64,000 nt of DNA from positions 24,081,501 through 24,145,500 of the forward strand of contig AP031355.1 of NCBI GenBank assembly GCA_037833965.1. Direction: 5' to 3'. The stretch is from Marchantia polymorpha subsp. ruderalis. Its lineage: Eukaryota > Streptophyta > Marchantiopsida > Marchantiales > Marchantiaceae. Numbering within the stretch: the stretch's first letter is position 1; each line of letters opens with the position of its first letter. The notes beneath the pieces are model-generated. The model did no database searches, was not told where the DNA came from, and saw nothing but the letters and a program-made list of their open reading frames with translations. This document shows positions 20,921 through 33,851 of this stretch, one piece after another. The position numbers and the translations under genes were made by a program.

Positions 20921-22563
20921 CATGCCTGCGCCTATTCTCTATTCTCTATTCTCGGGGGATGTATGATGCATCATATCATATTCGATCATGACTTTACGTT
21001 TCCACTCTGCTCGTTTCGTTGGACAACGAAATTGGAACGATGCGTTGAAAGTGAGAGATTCCTCCGTAATCTCATCAGATGCTAGTGTTCTTCTCGTATC
21101 GAACACTCCTTGCTCCTATGGCCTCCTTGCTCTACATGATTTCTACTTCAGTTTGTTAGTTGAGCCGTGTTCACACATCATCTCCCACAATCCATTCATC
21201 CTTTGTAAATCTTTCAATCACCCTTATTTAAGGCTTAGTTTATGCTCTTGTCCGAGCGAGGTTTCATGCTTTTGAATCTTGACTTGACAATTGATCATGA
21301 TTTACTACTATCATCATGTATCTATCTACATCCATTGGATGTAGCGCCTGATGGCTGTTTATTTCCACCTTTATAAATCATATATGTAAAAAGCTATGTC
21401 AATTAGAGGATAGATATTGTTACCCATGATACTACTATGTTCGTGATTGCTTCGAATTAAAGATATACTTCTCTTTATGCAAAAGAGTTTGTTATGGAAA
21501 GTACGCATGAGAATATTCAGATGAGCTGATTACTCTCTCGTGGATGAGTGGTGAATCATGCGTTAACAGCATAAGTTTCCGAGTACATGAATATGTTTGT
21601 ATTCTCTTCCTATTAAGCTCTTCATATGAAGCTATGGACGTTCAATTTCAAATGCTCGTGTCGAATTGCGTGAGAGACTCCTGTACGAACCGGCAGTATA
21701 TATGAATTTATTTTAAATTTCTTGTATTCGGTGTGTATCATATTTTAGTAAATGACTGTCTATAGTTATACATAAAGCACTGACTTATGATGTACACAAA
21801 GATCGAATCACAGAATTTGATCTTGTTGTTTGTAAAATTTTCAACCCAGAACTTCGTGTATCCTAGAGATATATGAAGTACATATTATCATTATCATAAA
21901 ATTCATTTCCAGTCCCATTCAATATTTGGTATATGCCTCATAGGCTGGATGGATATTTCTGGAGAGATATATCCCTTCGTCCCCTCGCTTTTTCTCCCTA
22001 CTGCGCACCCGCCAGATTAAGCTCCCGACTTTTTCCGCTGTCTTGCGCGTTCGGGCCAATTTTACTTCTCGTGCATCTCACAAGAAGCTTTGCCTTCCAC
22101 TTGTAAGACATAATCTCATCTCAACATAACAACACAAAACTGACCCTCTATTTCTCCTCCCTACTTGCGTCATTCAAGTCCAAACCTATCCACAACGCTT
22201 TGATCGTGTAGGCATATATATATGGAGAGGTGTTATTCAAATTTTGATTTAACCATGTATCATGCTATTACAGTTGTAAAAATAAGTGATCATTCCCCAC
22301 TCTTACTCTGCGAGCAAGACTTTTTTAAATTTAATTATTTCAAAGACATACAAAGTCACGTCTATTCCCATAAGCAAAAAGAATTCTCAAACGAATTCTT
22401 GATAAACTTGTAAGGACATCTTGATATAAGTGACGAAGTAAGGCATGCAATGGATTTGGATCGAGCGTCAAGTAGGAGCGATGCCATCCATGTTAAAGCT
22501 GTCCGCTTTAACTGTTGAGCACTAGTATGTTCGAGCCTTTGAGCTCCGTGCAGTATGCGTCAG

Positions 22564-22610
22564 CACAATACAACACGCTGTACACTGTGTGTACAGCGTG
22601 CTGTATTGTG
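22564..22610. repeat. Near-perfect inverted repeat, 22-bp arms, 3-base loop
   Basis: Arms 22564-22585 and 22589-22610 pair with one mismatch around a TGT loop; the core is ACACGCTGTACAC. Possible hairpin RNA, foldback end or cruciform. No coding role seen. Confidence -1.
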
Positions 22611-23473
22611 AGGATTAGGACAATTTGGCTGTGTACAGTACCGTGAATCCGATTCAATACGAAATAGAAATAATTTCCTTTCACTGGCAAGTCAGAAGGA
22701 GGACGAGTAAATTTATGCTTGATATCTATCTGCTATGTTTATTCAGTGCACCGTACCGTACTCTTCACAACTGTAACATTTTGAATCCATGCTGGTAAGT
22801 CCACCCTCCACGGTGGTGTGCTACTTTGCGTTGAGAGTGTGAGTTTCCAACGATTGCAGCGGTTGGAAGTCAATTTTATTCCCTTCAGGAGAAATTGACT
22901 ATGAGGGAGGTACTTCTTGAAACCTGGTCAGTATGCCAGATTCGGAGGAACGACGATTTGTGAAGAAGTCAATATTCACAGCATAGCATGTTTCCAGCAT
23001 GTCTTCAATTAATTAAGTAATTAATAATAGAAATAATTACGGAGTGAAGAAGTGCTCATTTTTCCTTCCTTTAATTACAATCAATATTATTTGACATGAA
23101 ATGAGTGTAAGATAAGTATCGATTTTTTATATCCCTTTTATTTCATTTCAATCAAGAATTCTACCTATCACATTTTGTGTAAACTGTTACTCTATAATTA
23201 AAATATGCTTTATAAAATGTACGATTTTTGAACCATATGTATTTTTCTAGTAGAGATATCAACAAACAAAAGTTTGATGAGATAAGAAGCCAAAATATGA
23301 AGAAAGTGATGTAGAGACTTGTGATGTTAAAGGCTTACATTAGAACGAAAAATAATATTTTCGATGCAAGACGTGTGTACATTGTCTCATTGTAGCAATA
23401 TGTTAATAAATTGCAATAAGGTCAAAGTATAAAAAAGTTCACACAACCATATTATAATGGCATTGGAGAGCAA

Positions 23474-23711
23474 ATGTGAAAAGCTTTTGTTGAGTTCAAA
23501 GATAAGTGGACTTAGGACTATATCTTGAGAAAATTAGTGATATCCATAGCGGAGAGTATGTGAAAAGACTTTTATTGAGTCTTACGATATGTTGACTCAT
23601 GAATACATTTTGAGAAGCTTGGTGAGAGTTTATATCGAAAAAATGTGAAAGATGTTGAGGCCAAAGACAAGTTGACATATGACTTTATCGTGAGAAAACT
23701 AGTAGGACCTA
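23474..23711. repeat. Degenerate tandem repeat, three units of about 84 bp
   Basis: Units start near 23474, 23558 and 23643. Each has ATGTGAAA, a middle GTTGA/GTGGAC block and GAGAAAACTAG-like 3' sequence. Divergence is high, so the array is old. Confidence -1.
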
Positions 23712-25155
23712 ATCGATTTTAGTGTGTGAACTATCTATTATATGTTTGGCACTGGAGTAATATCCAACCAATATGATGATGCAGAAATATTTAGTTGCAT
23801 TTGGCTGTACGTATCAAAATATCTTCAGCTTGTAACAAATATTTACCCGACATGCTCGAGCAGTAAGTTACAGAAGTATATGCAAATTCGATGCATTTTT
23901 CACCTAAATGAGAATATAATGAGAATATTTGATAGCCTTTTTCGATCTGCTGTACCCATAAGATACTACGTTATCGCCATCAGATCTAAGACTTTTAGAT
24001 CTGATGATTTGGCCTTATATCCAACAATCTTGCACATGGATTTTGACTCTTGGATCCAAAGCTCCAAAGTGTATTGGGTCTAAATACATTTTGGAACTTG
24101 GGTCAACTTTGACCCTAAACCCTTGCCACCAACTTACTTATCATTGCATACCCCAAGCTAGTTAGTGCAGAACCGGGATGGTAACGGTACCAAAATTACT
24201 CTGTTCTCTCATAGATGTTACTCTATGCAACAGTCTATTCATTTTACTCATATGCAGCTCAAACTTTCGCTAATCCAAGATACTCATTACTGCTTGAAAG
24301 TTTTACTCCAAATTTAAAATGACTTATTAGGTTTAGCCACTAATTTCATCATACCTTCACATTCCCTATGATATTTTCATTTAAAGAATAAATATATTTA
24401 AAAATTAAATACCACATATATGAAAATTTTCATTTAAACACAAATATATTATTCTACAAAACAATATTACTCATTCATACATGAAGATGTAGGTTACTTG
24501 TTAGAATATCACAATATTTCGTTATATTGGAACTATGAGGTACAAAGTTATTTCTAAAACAATAATGGTTACACTCACACTTAAGACTTTTATTGTGGCG
24601 TATATTATGCATTTGTCAAATCAATAATTACCTATGCATGTAGATTGATGTGTTTACTTTCCACTGATCAAAACTCTTTTTTTTTTTAAATACACTTCAC
24701 ATCTTGAACTACATGATAGATCGTCATCATTCCTCGATATGATCATTTTCATGAGTATTCTCCAAAATGTAACTTCTTAGGGCAGTAGTGTTGTTCTTTC
24801 GCTAAAAAATTTTACTTCCTTGGGCTTGTACATGCGATATTGGTCGTAAAAACCTATGATATAAATCTATAATAAATTCCATATGCATTGTACAAAATGG
24901 AAGTTCCTGAGCCAACAATAGATTGAGTATGCTGAATTCCTTACCTAATTTATTCACGTAAATGAGATATTGAACTGAGCGAGTAGGCCATATGCAACTG
25001 TTATACTTACTTGATGCCAATAGCTACTAGCTACGGAAACATGGCTAAATACATAGGTAGTTGTTTATTTGCTGCTTGAAAAGTCAAGCTTCCTACAAAT
25101 CCTAGTTTACAGTTTCTCTCACAAACATTACTTACATGGGAGGGCGTCTTTTACT

Positions 25156-28100
25156 TCAAGTATTCGAATCGTCCACTTCAGAACGGAACACGAAACTGGG
25201 AAATGACGTTGTAATATCCCTACACGACCATACAGAAGTTAGTACATCAGAGAGGGTGATGTATGTCTGAAAGTTTTCCAGAACTAACAGATGCCACCAA
25301 AATCATACAAAGACACGTATTCCCCCTGAACATCAGACGCATGCACAGAACGCATATACACACACAGAGATTCCAACGAATCTACCATGGTCGACCTTCC
25401 GCACGGGAAAGCATCAATGATTGTGAATTTTGTTACTGCACATACTTCAAGTAAGGAAGAGTCATGTTTCTCATTAAACTAGGGTGCTTCATGACGAGAG
25501 TTCTCCATTCGTCTTTGTCAATTTTTCCATCGTTCTTGGTATCTGCCTCCGCAAATGTCTGCACTCAAAATATTGCAAGGCAAGAAGGTTTTATTTGAAA
25601 ATCTGCATCTGAGCGTTCGTCACTCTTCATCACGAAGACCATATAAACGATTCAACTGCCAATCACGCGGTATTTTAGCAAACAATTATAAATGGTTGTA
25701 AACTGGTTTTTAGTATTCAATGTCTTCAGAGAGCTATATAATATGGCTGAAGTGAAACCTTGTCAAGAATGGTCTCAATCACATCATCTGCCAGCGTCAT
25801 ATCCGATTCGGAAAGGAGAGCTATGAGCATCTGCTTGACCTGCCATGACAAGTGAAGAACTCAGTATCACAAAATCCTTAAAACTACAGAATGGCTGGTT
25901 TACTGATCACCGTCGCACGACTTCCAACGACTTCTCATGACGATTTTTCCCAGAAGCACATCATGATTCCCAAAACCCAAACCGAAGTAAAGTATTATTG
26001 TGTGGACTCTTCCAATCAATACGGATGTATTGATACATACAATAAATCTTAGAAAAGTCTTTACCTCCTCCCGGTTGATGAAACCAGTCCTTTTCTGGTC
26101 AAAAAGCCTGAAAGCGACTGCACTAACAAAACGACGGTTTCAGACATTTCTTATAGATATTCAACAATGAACAAAACCGCAACCTTTTTCCAACACTGCA
26201 TCGTACTCACTGAGCTAGTCTTTCAATCCACACGACAATACATCTTCTCGTAAGTTCCCCTCACTTGCTGTGTCGAAAAAGAATGCAACACTAAATATTT
26301 CACCAGGAGCCGACAGGAGCCGTAAAGTTTTGACGTTCTGAAAGGGAAATGCGTCAAGGTTGGGCATTTTCGGTTACTTACATTCAATTTTGTCCTCTGG
26401 TGGAGCACTTGGATGGAAGACGCTAAGAGCTCTTACGAACTCCCCAAAGTCGATGACATTGTTTTGCTTCGTGTTGAAGAGATAAAACACCTGCACGGTC
26501 GACACTGTCACTTAAAATACGATGCTTATAGAAGTACGTGCGTACAAAACCTATGACATTTGAATTCTGATTACTCGAACTCATTGGACTCAAATCCTCG
26601 TATGCGAATGTACTGTACAAACCGTTCTCGAGATTCACCAAGCCATCCCAACTCTTACATCGTCTTTCATGAACGCAACCCTAAACGGGTTTCACTTACT
26701 TCTTAACTGTGTAGGCAACGGGTTTCACTTACTTCTTAACTGTGTAGGCAACGTAAGATGTAATCGGTTAAAAAGTTTCTCTGGGTTTCAGGTCACTTTA
26801 ACTGAAAATCCTTCGAGAGTTTAATATTTCACGTAACAAATTTGCATGCTTATGAGGCAATTATTCTACTAGATAATTGCCTCATAAGACATGAAGCGAA
26901 TCAGACTACCCTGAGTACAATCCCAATAGCTGTAATTAGGCTTCCATTCGCTACACAACAAGCCCAACTCTCAAACTGTAACAACCACTGCTGTTTATGA
27001 CGACTAGCAAATCTGAAATAACCTAAGAAAGAACAAGTTGCTCAAATCTTCGTTGCTTACCCGATCTGCAAACAAGCTCTCTCGCTTGCTGTTCTTGAAT
27101 AGCGCAAGTTGAAACTCTTCCTGTAAACATCGTTTTAATCAACTGTGACTTACTGTCGGTCCTTAGCTTCTATATCAACGAGTATATTGGTAAGAAGTAT
27201 AGAATAAACATATTTACTAAAGTTTTTCTTATGCGGTTCCCAGTCTTTCAGATTTTTTTATTTCAGATTCCTAAACTAATTTTGCGGCGGTAAAAAAATT
27301 TTAGAAATAAGGGGAGAGCATATCATTGGGTGTGGCCAGTACCTTATGGATTAAACCGTCATCGACGACAGTGCTGCTAAGTTTTTTGAACAACTCGTAT
27401 AGCGCCTCCACTTCGCTGACACTGACTATCAGATGCATATCACACATCAAATTCCCTATCATTCTCTCGCAAGAGCTAAGTGAATGTCAACACCATAAGT
27501 CACCCCCAAACATGCAACGAAATTTCTTTTAATGTAGATGACAGCATACGAAAATTTTTGGGAATTTATGTTGAAGTAGGTTGGAGACTTTGGGCCCTTG
27601 CGCAGAATAAGATAACCAGTAGACATAATTTCGCTCAACACTTTGAATAAAACTTAGCTTACTAGACCGATGTTGATCACCTTTTGCTCGACGAGAATCT
27701 GAACATATTTAGCCGTTTAAACACGTAGCAGGACGTGCCCTCTAGCAGCAGCAAAAGATATACACAACGTGATTTCCAGGACACCAACTCTGTTGAATAA
27801 TGGTCTGTGAATAAGTGCCTGAGGCTTCCATCCACGTATGAAGTACGCTCCAAATCCGGTAAGATCGTAACATGCAAGCATTCAAGCTCTAAGTAATGAT
27901 TTATTCTTCCGCGGAAATCGCTAAATTAGACTCCACCAACTTATAATAGGCAAAAGCTTCATTCGGTGTATCGCTACGTCTAATTTTCTTGCACCAAGAA
28001 CTAATTGATTCCCTACACAGTTGCGGAAGGAACCTCGGCGACTCTTCCATCTTTAGTGTTCTGGATTTAGCACGGGACATTCTGCACTTAAAAGACTTTC

Positions 28101-28666
28101 TTATTTTGAGACTTAACAATTTCCTTATTCCCCGGCGAGTCAAACTTGAGGAGAGGTATTCGACGTTCTTCGAGGGTCCCGCAACAAGGGTCCAACACGC
28201 TCTAAACTTATTATCCAGCCTGACCTGCCAGGCGCATGATTCTCCTCATGCTCCTAGCGGATCAGAAAGCTTTACAACAATGCTCACTGTCATATTGCAC
28301 TCAATTTGGTGAAAGTATGTTCCCTGCCTAAGCAACGCAGCTATGCAGCTCTGACCCTAAGCGAGGGAACTTATGCTCAACTTGACACAGTTGGGAACTC
28401 GAATGGCAATAACATATCAATTGCACACAGTTTCCTTATGATTTGTGTTACGACCAGTGAGAACGAGACAAGTGATGAGCCATCGGGTGCAAGAGAATGT
28501 GATGATCAGAGAAGACACCCATCAATGACCATTCATGCCCCTGAAGAATGAGAAATCTGCGAAATGACTATATAGGGAGCCACTTACATATTGTCTCCTG
28601 CGCAAGCGCGACGGGATCCTGGAATCCAGGCGTCTGTTTCTCTTGCTTCGAGCTGAAGCAGCCCAT
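25156..28666 (-). CDS. CBL: Calcineurin B-like Ca2+ sensor (CBL1/9-type), 8 exons, 213 residues
   Basis: Exons (minus): 28666-28588, 27425-27343, 27120-27061, 26490-26382, 26117-26065, 25839-25759, 25558-25446, 25219-25156; all GT-AG, in phase, 642 nt. CBLs are EF-hand Ca2+ sensors that recruit CIPK kinases to membranes to control channels and transporters. The start MGCFSSK carries the N-myristoylation glycine and a palmitoylation cysteine, pointing to plasma-membrane attachment as in CBL1/CBL9. EF1 is the long CBL-type loop ([15 protein letters not shown]); EF2 is [12 protein letters not shown], with N in place of the usual first D and N for the central G, so Ca2+ binding there may be weak; EF3 is [14 protein letters not shown]4 is canonical [12 protein letters not shown]. 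The C-terminus has the FPSF motif, whose serine CIPKs phosphorylate. Length equals Arabidopsis CBL1. Very secure. Confidence -1.
26684..26750. repeat. Exact 33-bp tandem duplication in a CBL intron
   Basis: Two adjacent copies of a 33-bp unit containing GGGTTTCACTTACTTC and TGTGTAGGCAAC. It looks like a recent slippage duplication within the intron between exons 26490-26382 and 27120-27061. Confidence -1.
26849..26888. repeat. Perfect 16-bp inverted repeat in a CBL intron
   Basis: CTTATGAGGCAATTAT (26849-26864) and its exact complement (26873-26888) are separated by 8 bases. Could be a small foldback element or a structured intron segment. Confidence -1.
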
Positions 28667-29399
28667 TATACGAGAAGTACAAACGTACACCGCGTTCTCC
28701 GAGAAAGGAAAAACACAATCAAGTGGACTGGCCGAGAGTGCGGACACTGCGACATGGTCACAACACGAATGTCCACAACAGGTTACTCGGCGGTAAAAAT
28801 CACCATGCTATCGAATGGAGATAAACGTGGGGGTTGGAACGTAAACACCAAGCGATCGCACAGACTCACCTAAGTCACGATGGTAACCCTACTGATGACC
28901 ATCACGCGTGGATAACGCCGAGGGTATTCTTAAATTTTCCTCGAACAAAGTGAATCTTCTTATCCGAGGAGCAATGTAAACACCGAACACTTGACTTGTG
29001 CTTGCTTGACTGTGAAGACCAGCACTGGCACACATCCAAAATCCGTACGTTGCAGCTAAAGAGTCTCTAAGTTTGTGCAAAGTAGCTCATTGATTAGCTG
29101 AGCAGAAAACTCCCACTGAAAATGATTGGTCCTCGGCGCAAGTAAAAAAGTCAACCATTTAAAAAAAAAGCTTACCGTAACTCTCGAGTGAATTCATGCA
29201 TCCGAAGCACTGCTCGTTGGGCGAAACCAGAGGTCCACAACTCGGTAAAATCCTGCAACGGTCGGTTGCGGTCCCCAGTCTGATGGCCGCAGCCCGCTCA
29301 CGATTCACGGACTGACGTCTGTGGCAGAAACTTAGAACTACGTACTGCAGCAAGCGTCATTCGGCCATCCAGCCGTATCTTCCTGACACCATGTCTGCA
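28667..29399. promoter_or_regulatory. CBL 5' leader/promoter region
   Basis: Directly upstream of the CBL start codon on the minus strand. Short ORFs only. It probably contains the leader and possibly a leader intron, since the GC-rich island lies still further upstream. No clear TATA box was identified. Confidence -1.
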
Positions 29400-30590
29400 C
29401 TCGACATTGCCAAGCTATATATCAACTACTCCGCGACTTTGGGGAAACTAGCTCAAATTTGAGATGAGAACCCTCACTCCCACTCCGGCTCTCGAATTTC
29501 CAGGCGAAACGCTGGTAACCTCCTGCGAGTGCTGTCAATTCCGCTGTCAAAAGATAATATCCTACCGCCGATCACTAACATTGATTCTCTACGGTAAAAC
29601 CGGTTCTTTTTCCGTGTCCTCTCTACTTCGTGTCCGGAGCAACAACTTTCTCATTTCGCAAAGTGGTCTGCGTTTCTGCCTAAAACTCCTTCCCCACGTA
29701 TGTGCGCGTGGCTGTGAACCCACTACCCCGTTTGCCTGCAATGCGTAAATTGTCGCAGTTCGACAGAGTGCGTTGGTTTCCTTGCTGACATCCGTCCCCC
29801 TGAGCAAGCCCAGGTCCAGCAACGCGCAAATCAAGTTATCCAACCGGGCACTCTTGCAGCGAGCGGAGGGAAGGCCGGAGGAAAGAGGCAAGGATGCAAG
29901 GAAGCAGCTGCAAACCGACTCGATGTCGGATGCCTACCAAAATCACAACAAATCAGCATTGCTAATCGGACTGGCTTGCTTCACCGCCGGCCTTCCCATC
30001 CAAACACGATGAAGTCCAGAACGAATTGTGGAGCACTGTCCAGTGCACACATAAAACTCTCTCGATCGACCTCGTCGGCATCGCCACTCGAATCGAAAAA
30101 CCAAAAAACAAAACGAAATTCTTCGATCCTTTGCTGCAATCGCCAGCGAAATCCGCGTCTCGGTCCGGCCCCGGCCAAACGCCCTGCGCTGGGCGCTCGA
30201 TCCCTCCTCCTCGGACCAGCGACAACAAGATGTCGGATCGAGCCCGACGTCGGGCCCACGGCTGCTCCTCCTCCTGCTCGTCGAGACCAGAGTCCGCATC
30301 GCACTCTGAGCAGAAGCACGCCGTTCGACCTCGGACTTCGTCATTCGCTCTGGACTTCTCCGGGTCCACGTCTCCGGGTCCACGTGGATGCTAGTCAATG
30401 CCTTGTGTTACGTGGCATTCTGACTAGTCCACCCCACTGTGCTGCCGAGCTCTGGATTGGACGCTGGGCACACGCCAACTTGGCGATTTCACACTTCGAG
30501 AGCAGTGCTGTGCTTTGCTGTGCTGTGGTAATATGCGCATCCTTTCACTTTCTGTGTGGTTCTGTCAACTCTATGCTCCCCTGCTGACCG
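29400..30590. promoter_or_regulatory. GC-rich island upstream of CBL
   Basis: GC-rich block with overlapping ORFs on both strands, rich in Arg, Ser and Pro, none resembling a family. Composition and position match the islands seen upstream of the MHX exon and at 20.1-20.9 kb. Promoter role is inferred. Confidence -1.
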
Positions 30591-31268
30591 ACAAGTCAAA
30601 GTCATAGTAGTTCTGATGACCCGAGGATGGAAAAAGTATTCGAGACTGGATAACATAATGATATATCAAAAAAAGTGGAAGACGTTAGCTGCACCAAGGG
30701 GGAAAAAAAGAAGGAGGAGGTAACTCGCAGTAGTAAAAAGATCAGAAAAATGAACTGATGCAATGAACCGATACTGACTATCTAGGATCAACATAAATAT
30801 TACACCAATGGATTGGAAAAAGTGATCTGCAGTACTTTTGGGCAAGCCACTGGTTTGCTTTTCAGTTTCTTCTTTATACTGCTTTCTTGACGGTTGAAAC
30901 CCTATTTTAAGAATCAAGTTGTCCATGGTTCTTCTTACTTTGCACATATAATGGGGAATCGAAGCAGTTTAGTACATCCAACAGCTGTGCTAAGTTTGGC
31001 ATTCATCCATTCTGTTGCAAAAGAAGCCAGATGAATGCTAAATTCATCTTTTGGTGTCATAACCAAACGGACAACAGGTCTAGCTTGTAATCTATTTTAA
31101 TTTGAAAATTTAAGTGATGGCAGTTTACCTTATTCATCGTGTTCTTTACATCTTGGAAAACTCTCATGTTTGATCCAATGTTAAAGTAGTTTGTGTCAAA
31201 CATGATGTTATAAAAGTTCTACACAATGCTTCACTATATACACCAAGTTCAAACTTAGTGTAAAACAT

Positions 31269-31287
31269 GGGGGGAAATGTTATATGT
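31269..31287 (+). mobile_element. Possible polypurine tract and LTR start (retrotransposon remnant)
   Basis: ATGGGGGGAAA is followed at once by TGTTATATGTG, the arrangement seen at the border of the internal region and the 3' LTR in plant Copia elements. No second LTR, primer-binding site or reverse transcriptase frame was found nearby, so this is at most a fragment. Confidence -1.
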
Positions 31288-32770
31288 GTTATAATGTTAA
31301 GTAAGCTATTGATTAACTCTAGATAGTTTAATTATGGTTTGTTAATCCAATTAGTATGTAATTTTATAAGAAAGCTAATAGTAACTTTCAATGATACATA
31401 ATTAAAGGTTTTGAACAAAATATTTGTGATTCCGTATAAAACTAATATGTATCCGTGTTCAACTTAGTAAAGTTTTTCACTAAGATGAATCACATAACCA
31501 CTTTTTGACGATGTGCCACATTGAGCAATTCGTGGCTAATATGTTAGTTCAGAGTTTTTTTTACTGAATTTCACAAGAGTATAACTAACACGAAAAAAAC
31601 TCAGAAAAATAACGTGACTCGCCCTATAGTCTGTTTGCCGCGCTAAGTAGTATAGTCGAAACCAGCCCAGAATTTAATCTCTGCCGAAACCCTAAAGACC
31701 ACAGTAGTACTGAGATAGTCCTCAATCTTAACAAGAGTGACACGCCACTAATCTGTGATGTTATCAAAACACTTGGATTGACATGTATGATGAATATGAG
31801 ACTTTATATCTTATACATGTAACAAAAATCTCCTTAAGCAAGATATGAAATTTTCAAGATATCTCTTATCTTCATTGTTATTTTCCTTCAAATGAAATAT
31901 AATTTTAATCTCTAGGGTTATATTTCAAAATGTGCTATTTAGAAAATATATCTTTCAATCTGGTTGATTTTATCAATTGCATTTAAAATAATATTTATAT
32001 TTAAAAATTTCAAATATATAGTTTCATTTTCTAATTAAAATTATATTTATTTCTAAAAATAAATTAAATTTGAATACCAGTTACCAACAAGATGTACAAT
32101 AATCATTGCATTCATAATTAATGTAAGTTCCTAAATAATTTGGATTATTTTATCAAGAAAAATATCCAAAAAAATTCAATATTTAATTATTGAAAAAATT
32201 GGAACAAAATTTTCACTAAATTTATTTTCAGAATAAAAAAATAAAAATTTACATATTATGTGATGCATTTTATTCTAATAAACATCTTCATGTTCATTAA
32301 TTTGTTGTTACTTAATTCAAATTTTGCTAATTACTAAGTTGATAATGATCCATTAAAATAGTCAAGTAATGCCACATAAAATAACTAACATAACTTCTAT
32401 GTGACATTATCCCCGGTTTTAATAAAAAAAATATATATGTAGCTTTGCAAAAATGAAAATGGTTTTTATAGTAAATACAAATATTAAAATGCATAGTCTA
32501 GTTATAGGAAAAATAAAATTATATGATATGATAAAATATAAATCAATGTAAAATGTAAAACTCATTTTAGAAATAAAATTTGTTTAATAATTATATTTTT
32601 TAAATCAAAATTAGCTGTAAGTTATATATTTGAAATAAACTATTTTTATAAAATTATAAAAGTATAACACAATGTGAAGAAATATTATGTACCATTTAAA
32701 TTTTTCTTCAATACAATTGATATTTTAGTATCATAAAATAAAAATTGAGGAAATTAGAATATCATGGTTT

Positions 32771-32967
32771 TTTCACAATGTTTAACCCATCCACTGGCGT
32801 TCGTTACCCTAAACCCACTTTCAACCACTCTCACTCCCTTAGGTTTATGTGCTTCCTTTGGCTTTGGGATTCTGGTTTTAACCCCTAAAACCTCGTGGTC
32901 ATTTTCCCCCACTTTTGCTTCTGTGCTCCTCTTGGCTTCGGGATTAGGTTCTAAACCCTACGGTTAA
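32771..32967. repeat. GC-richer patch with two degenerate 74-bp repeats and telomere-like motifs
   Basis: Within the AT desert, GTGCTTCCTTTGGCTTTGGGAT (32849) recurs 74 bases on as GTGCTCCTCTTGGCTTCGGGAT (32923), each followed by TAACCCCTAAAACC / TAAACCCTACGG and preceded by CCCTAAA-like text. The plus-strand 67-codon ORF across it is a by-product of the repeat. Confidence -1.
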
Positions 32968-33702
32968 TCTTGACCTTATGAAATGACATGTTACAATTAC
33001 ACTATTATAAAACATTAAGTTAGCAAAAAATATGAAATTGTCCAAAAGTATGAAACTTTGGTCAAAATTCATGCATTTATTTATTTCAATCATGAACACA
33101 TATTCTTTTATTTATAAATAAATTTTTTATTTATTTTTCATCCAATTAAAATTATTCAAAAACAGTAGTATGCAATAAAAAATTCATTTGCATAAGTATG
33201 ATGTTTTCATATGCAAATAAATAAGAGTGAATCAAAACATGTCATATCCAACAATATAAAAGTCTTTATCAAGATATTGGTAAAAGTTTTGATTTCATCA
33301 ATTTGATGATTTAATCAAGTTTATACTCTCCTTTAGTGTTATCTTTTAAAATAAAGTCATCATAAATTTAAAAATTGTACTCAGAAAAATATTTTTTTCA
33401 GTATAAAAATGAAAATATCTTACTTAAGATCATCCTTATATATTTTACTAAAATTTATTGATATTAAAAGATTTCTAACATTCTCAAAATTTGAATTATG
33501 ATATCATAGCATAAAAAATTTCTTGCATTTTCAATATATTATGATCTGTAGTATAGCTTTCTATATAATAAGTCAAAGTTTGTTGTATTCATTTTTATAT
33601 GAGATAATTTGATCATGAAAAATTTTAATTTATTTCAGAATTATTAATATTTAATTTTTTAAAAATATCTAATTAAATTTATGAAATTACAAATCACAGA
33701 AC

Positions 33703-33851
33703 AATGTGATTGTGCATTTTTGTACCTTTTATGTGATTTTATGTAACAATTTGCTTGCATCTTTTCATTTCAATTAATCAGTGATAAATATAAATCAAGA
33801 GATTGTTACATAAAAATCACATAAAAAATACAGAAAATGCACAATCACATT
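33703..33851. repeat. Foldback element: about 48-bp inverted arms, about 51-base loop
   Basis: Arm 33703-33750 (core TGTGATTGTGCATTTT ... TTATGTAACAAT) pairs with 33802-33851 at roughly 90 percent. The loop holds a 32-base string repeated in opposite orientation at 35048-35079. MITE-like or hairpin-RNA-like. Confidence -1.

Larger units (their letters stand above)
20921..25155. other. AT-rich intergenic spacer
   Basis: No gene seen. The stretch becomes increasingly AT-rich, with short chance ORFs. It holds an inverted repeat (22564-22610) and a three-unit degenerate tandem repeat (23474-23711), listed separately. The end nearest 25156 may include the CBL 3' UTR. Confidence -1.

Noticed and set aside
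27901..28143. 80-codon minus-strand ORF
   Set aside because: Lies in the first CBL intron, begins at TTG and resembles nothing in CBL proteins.
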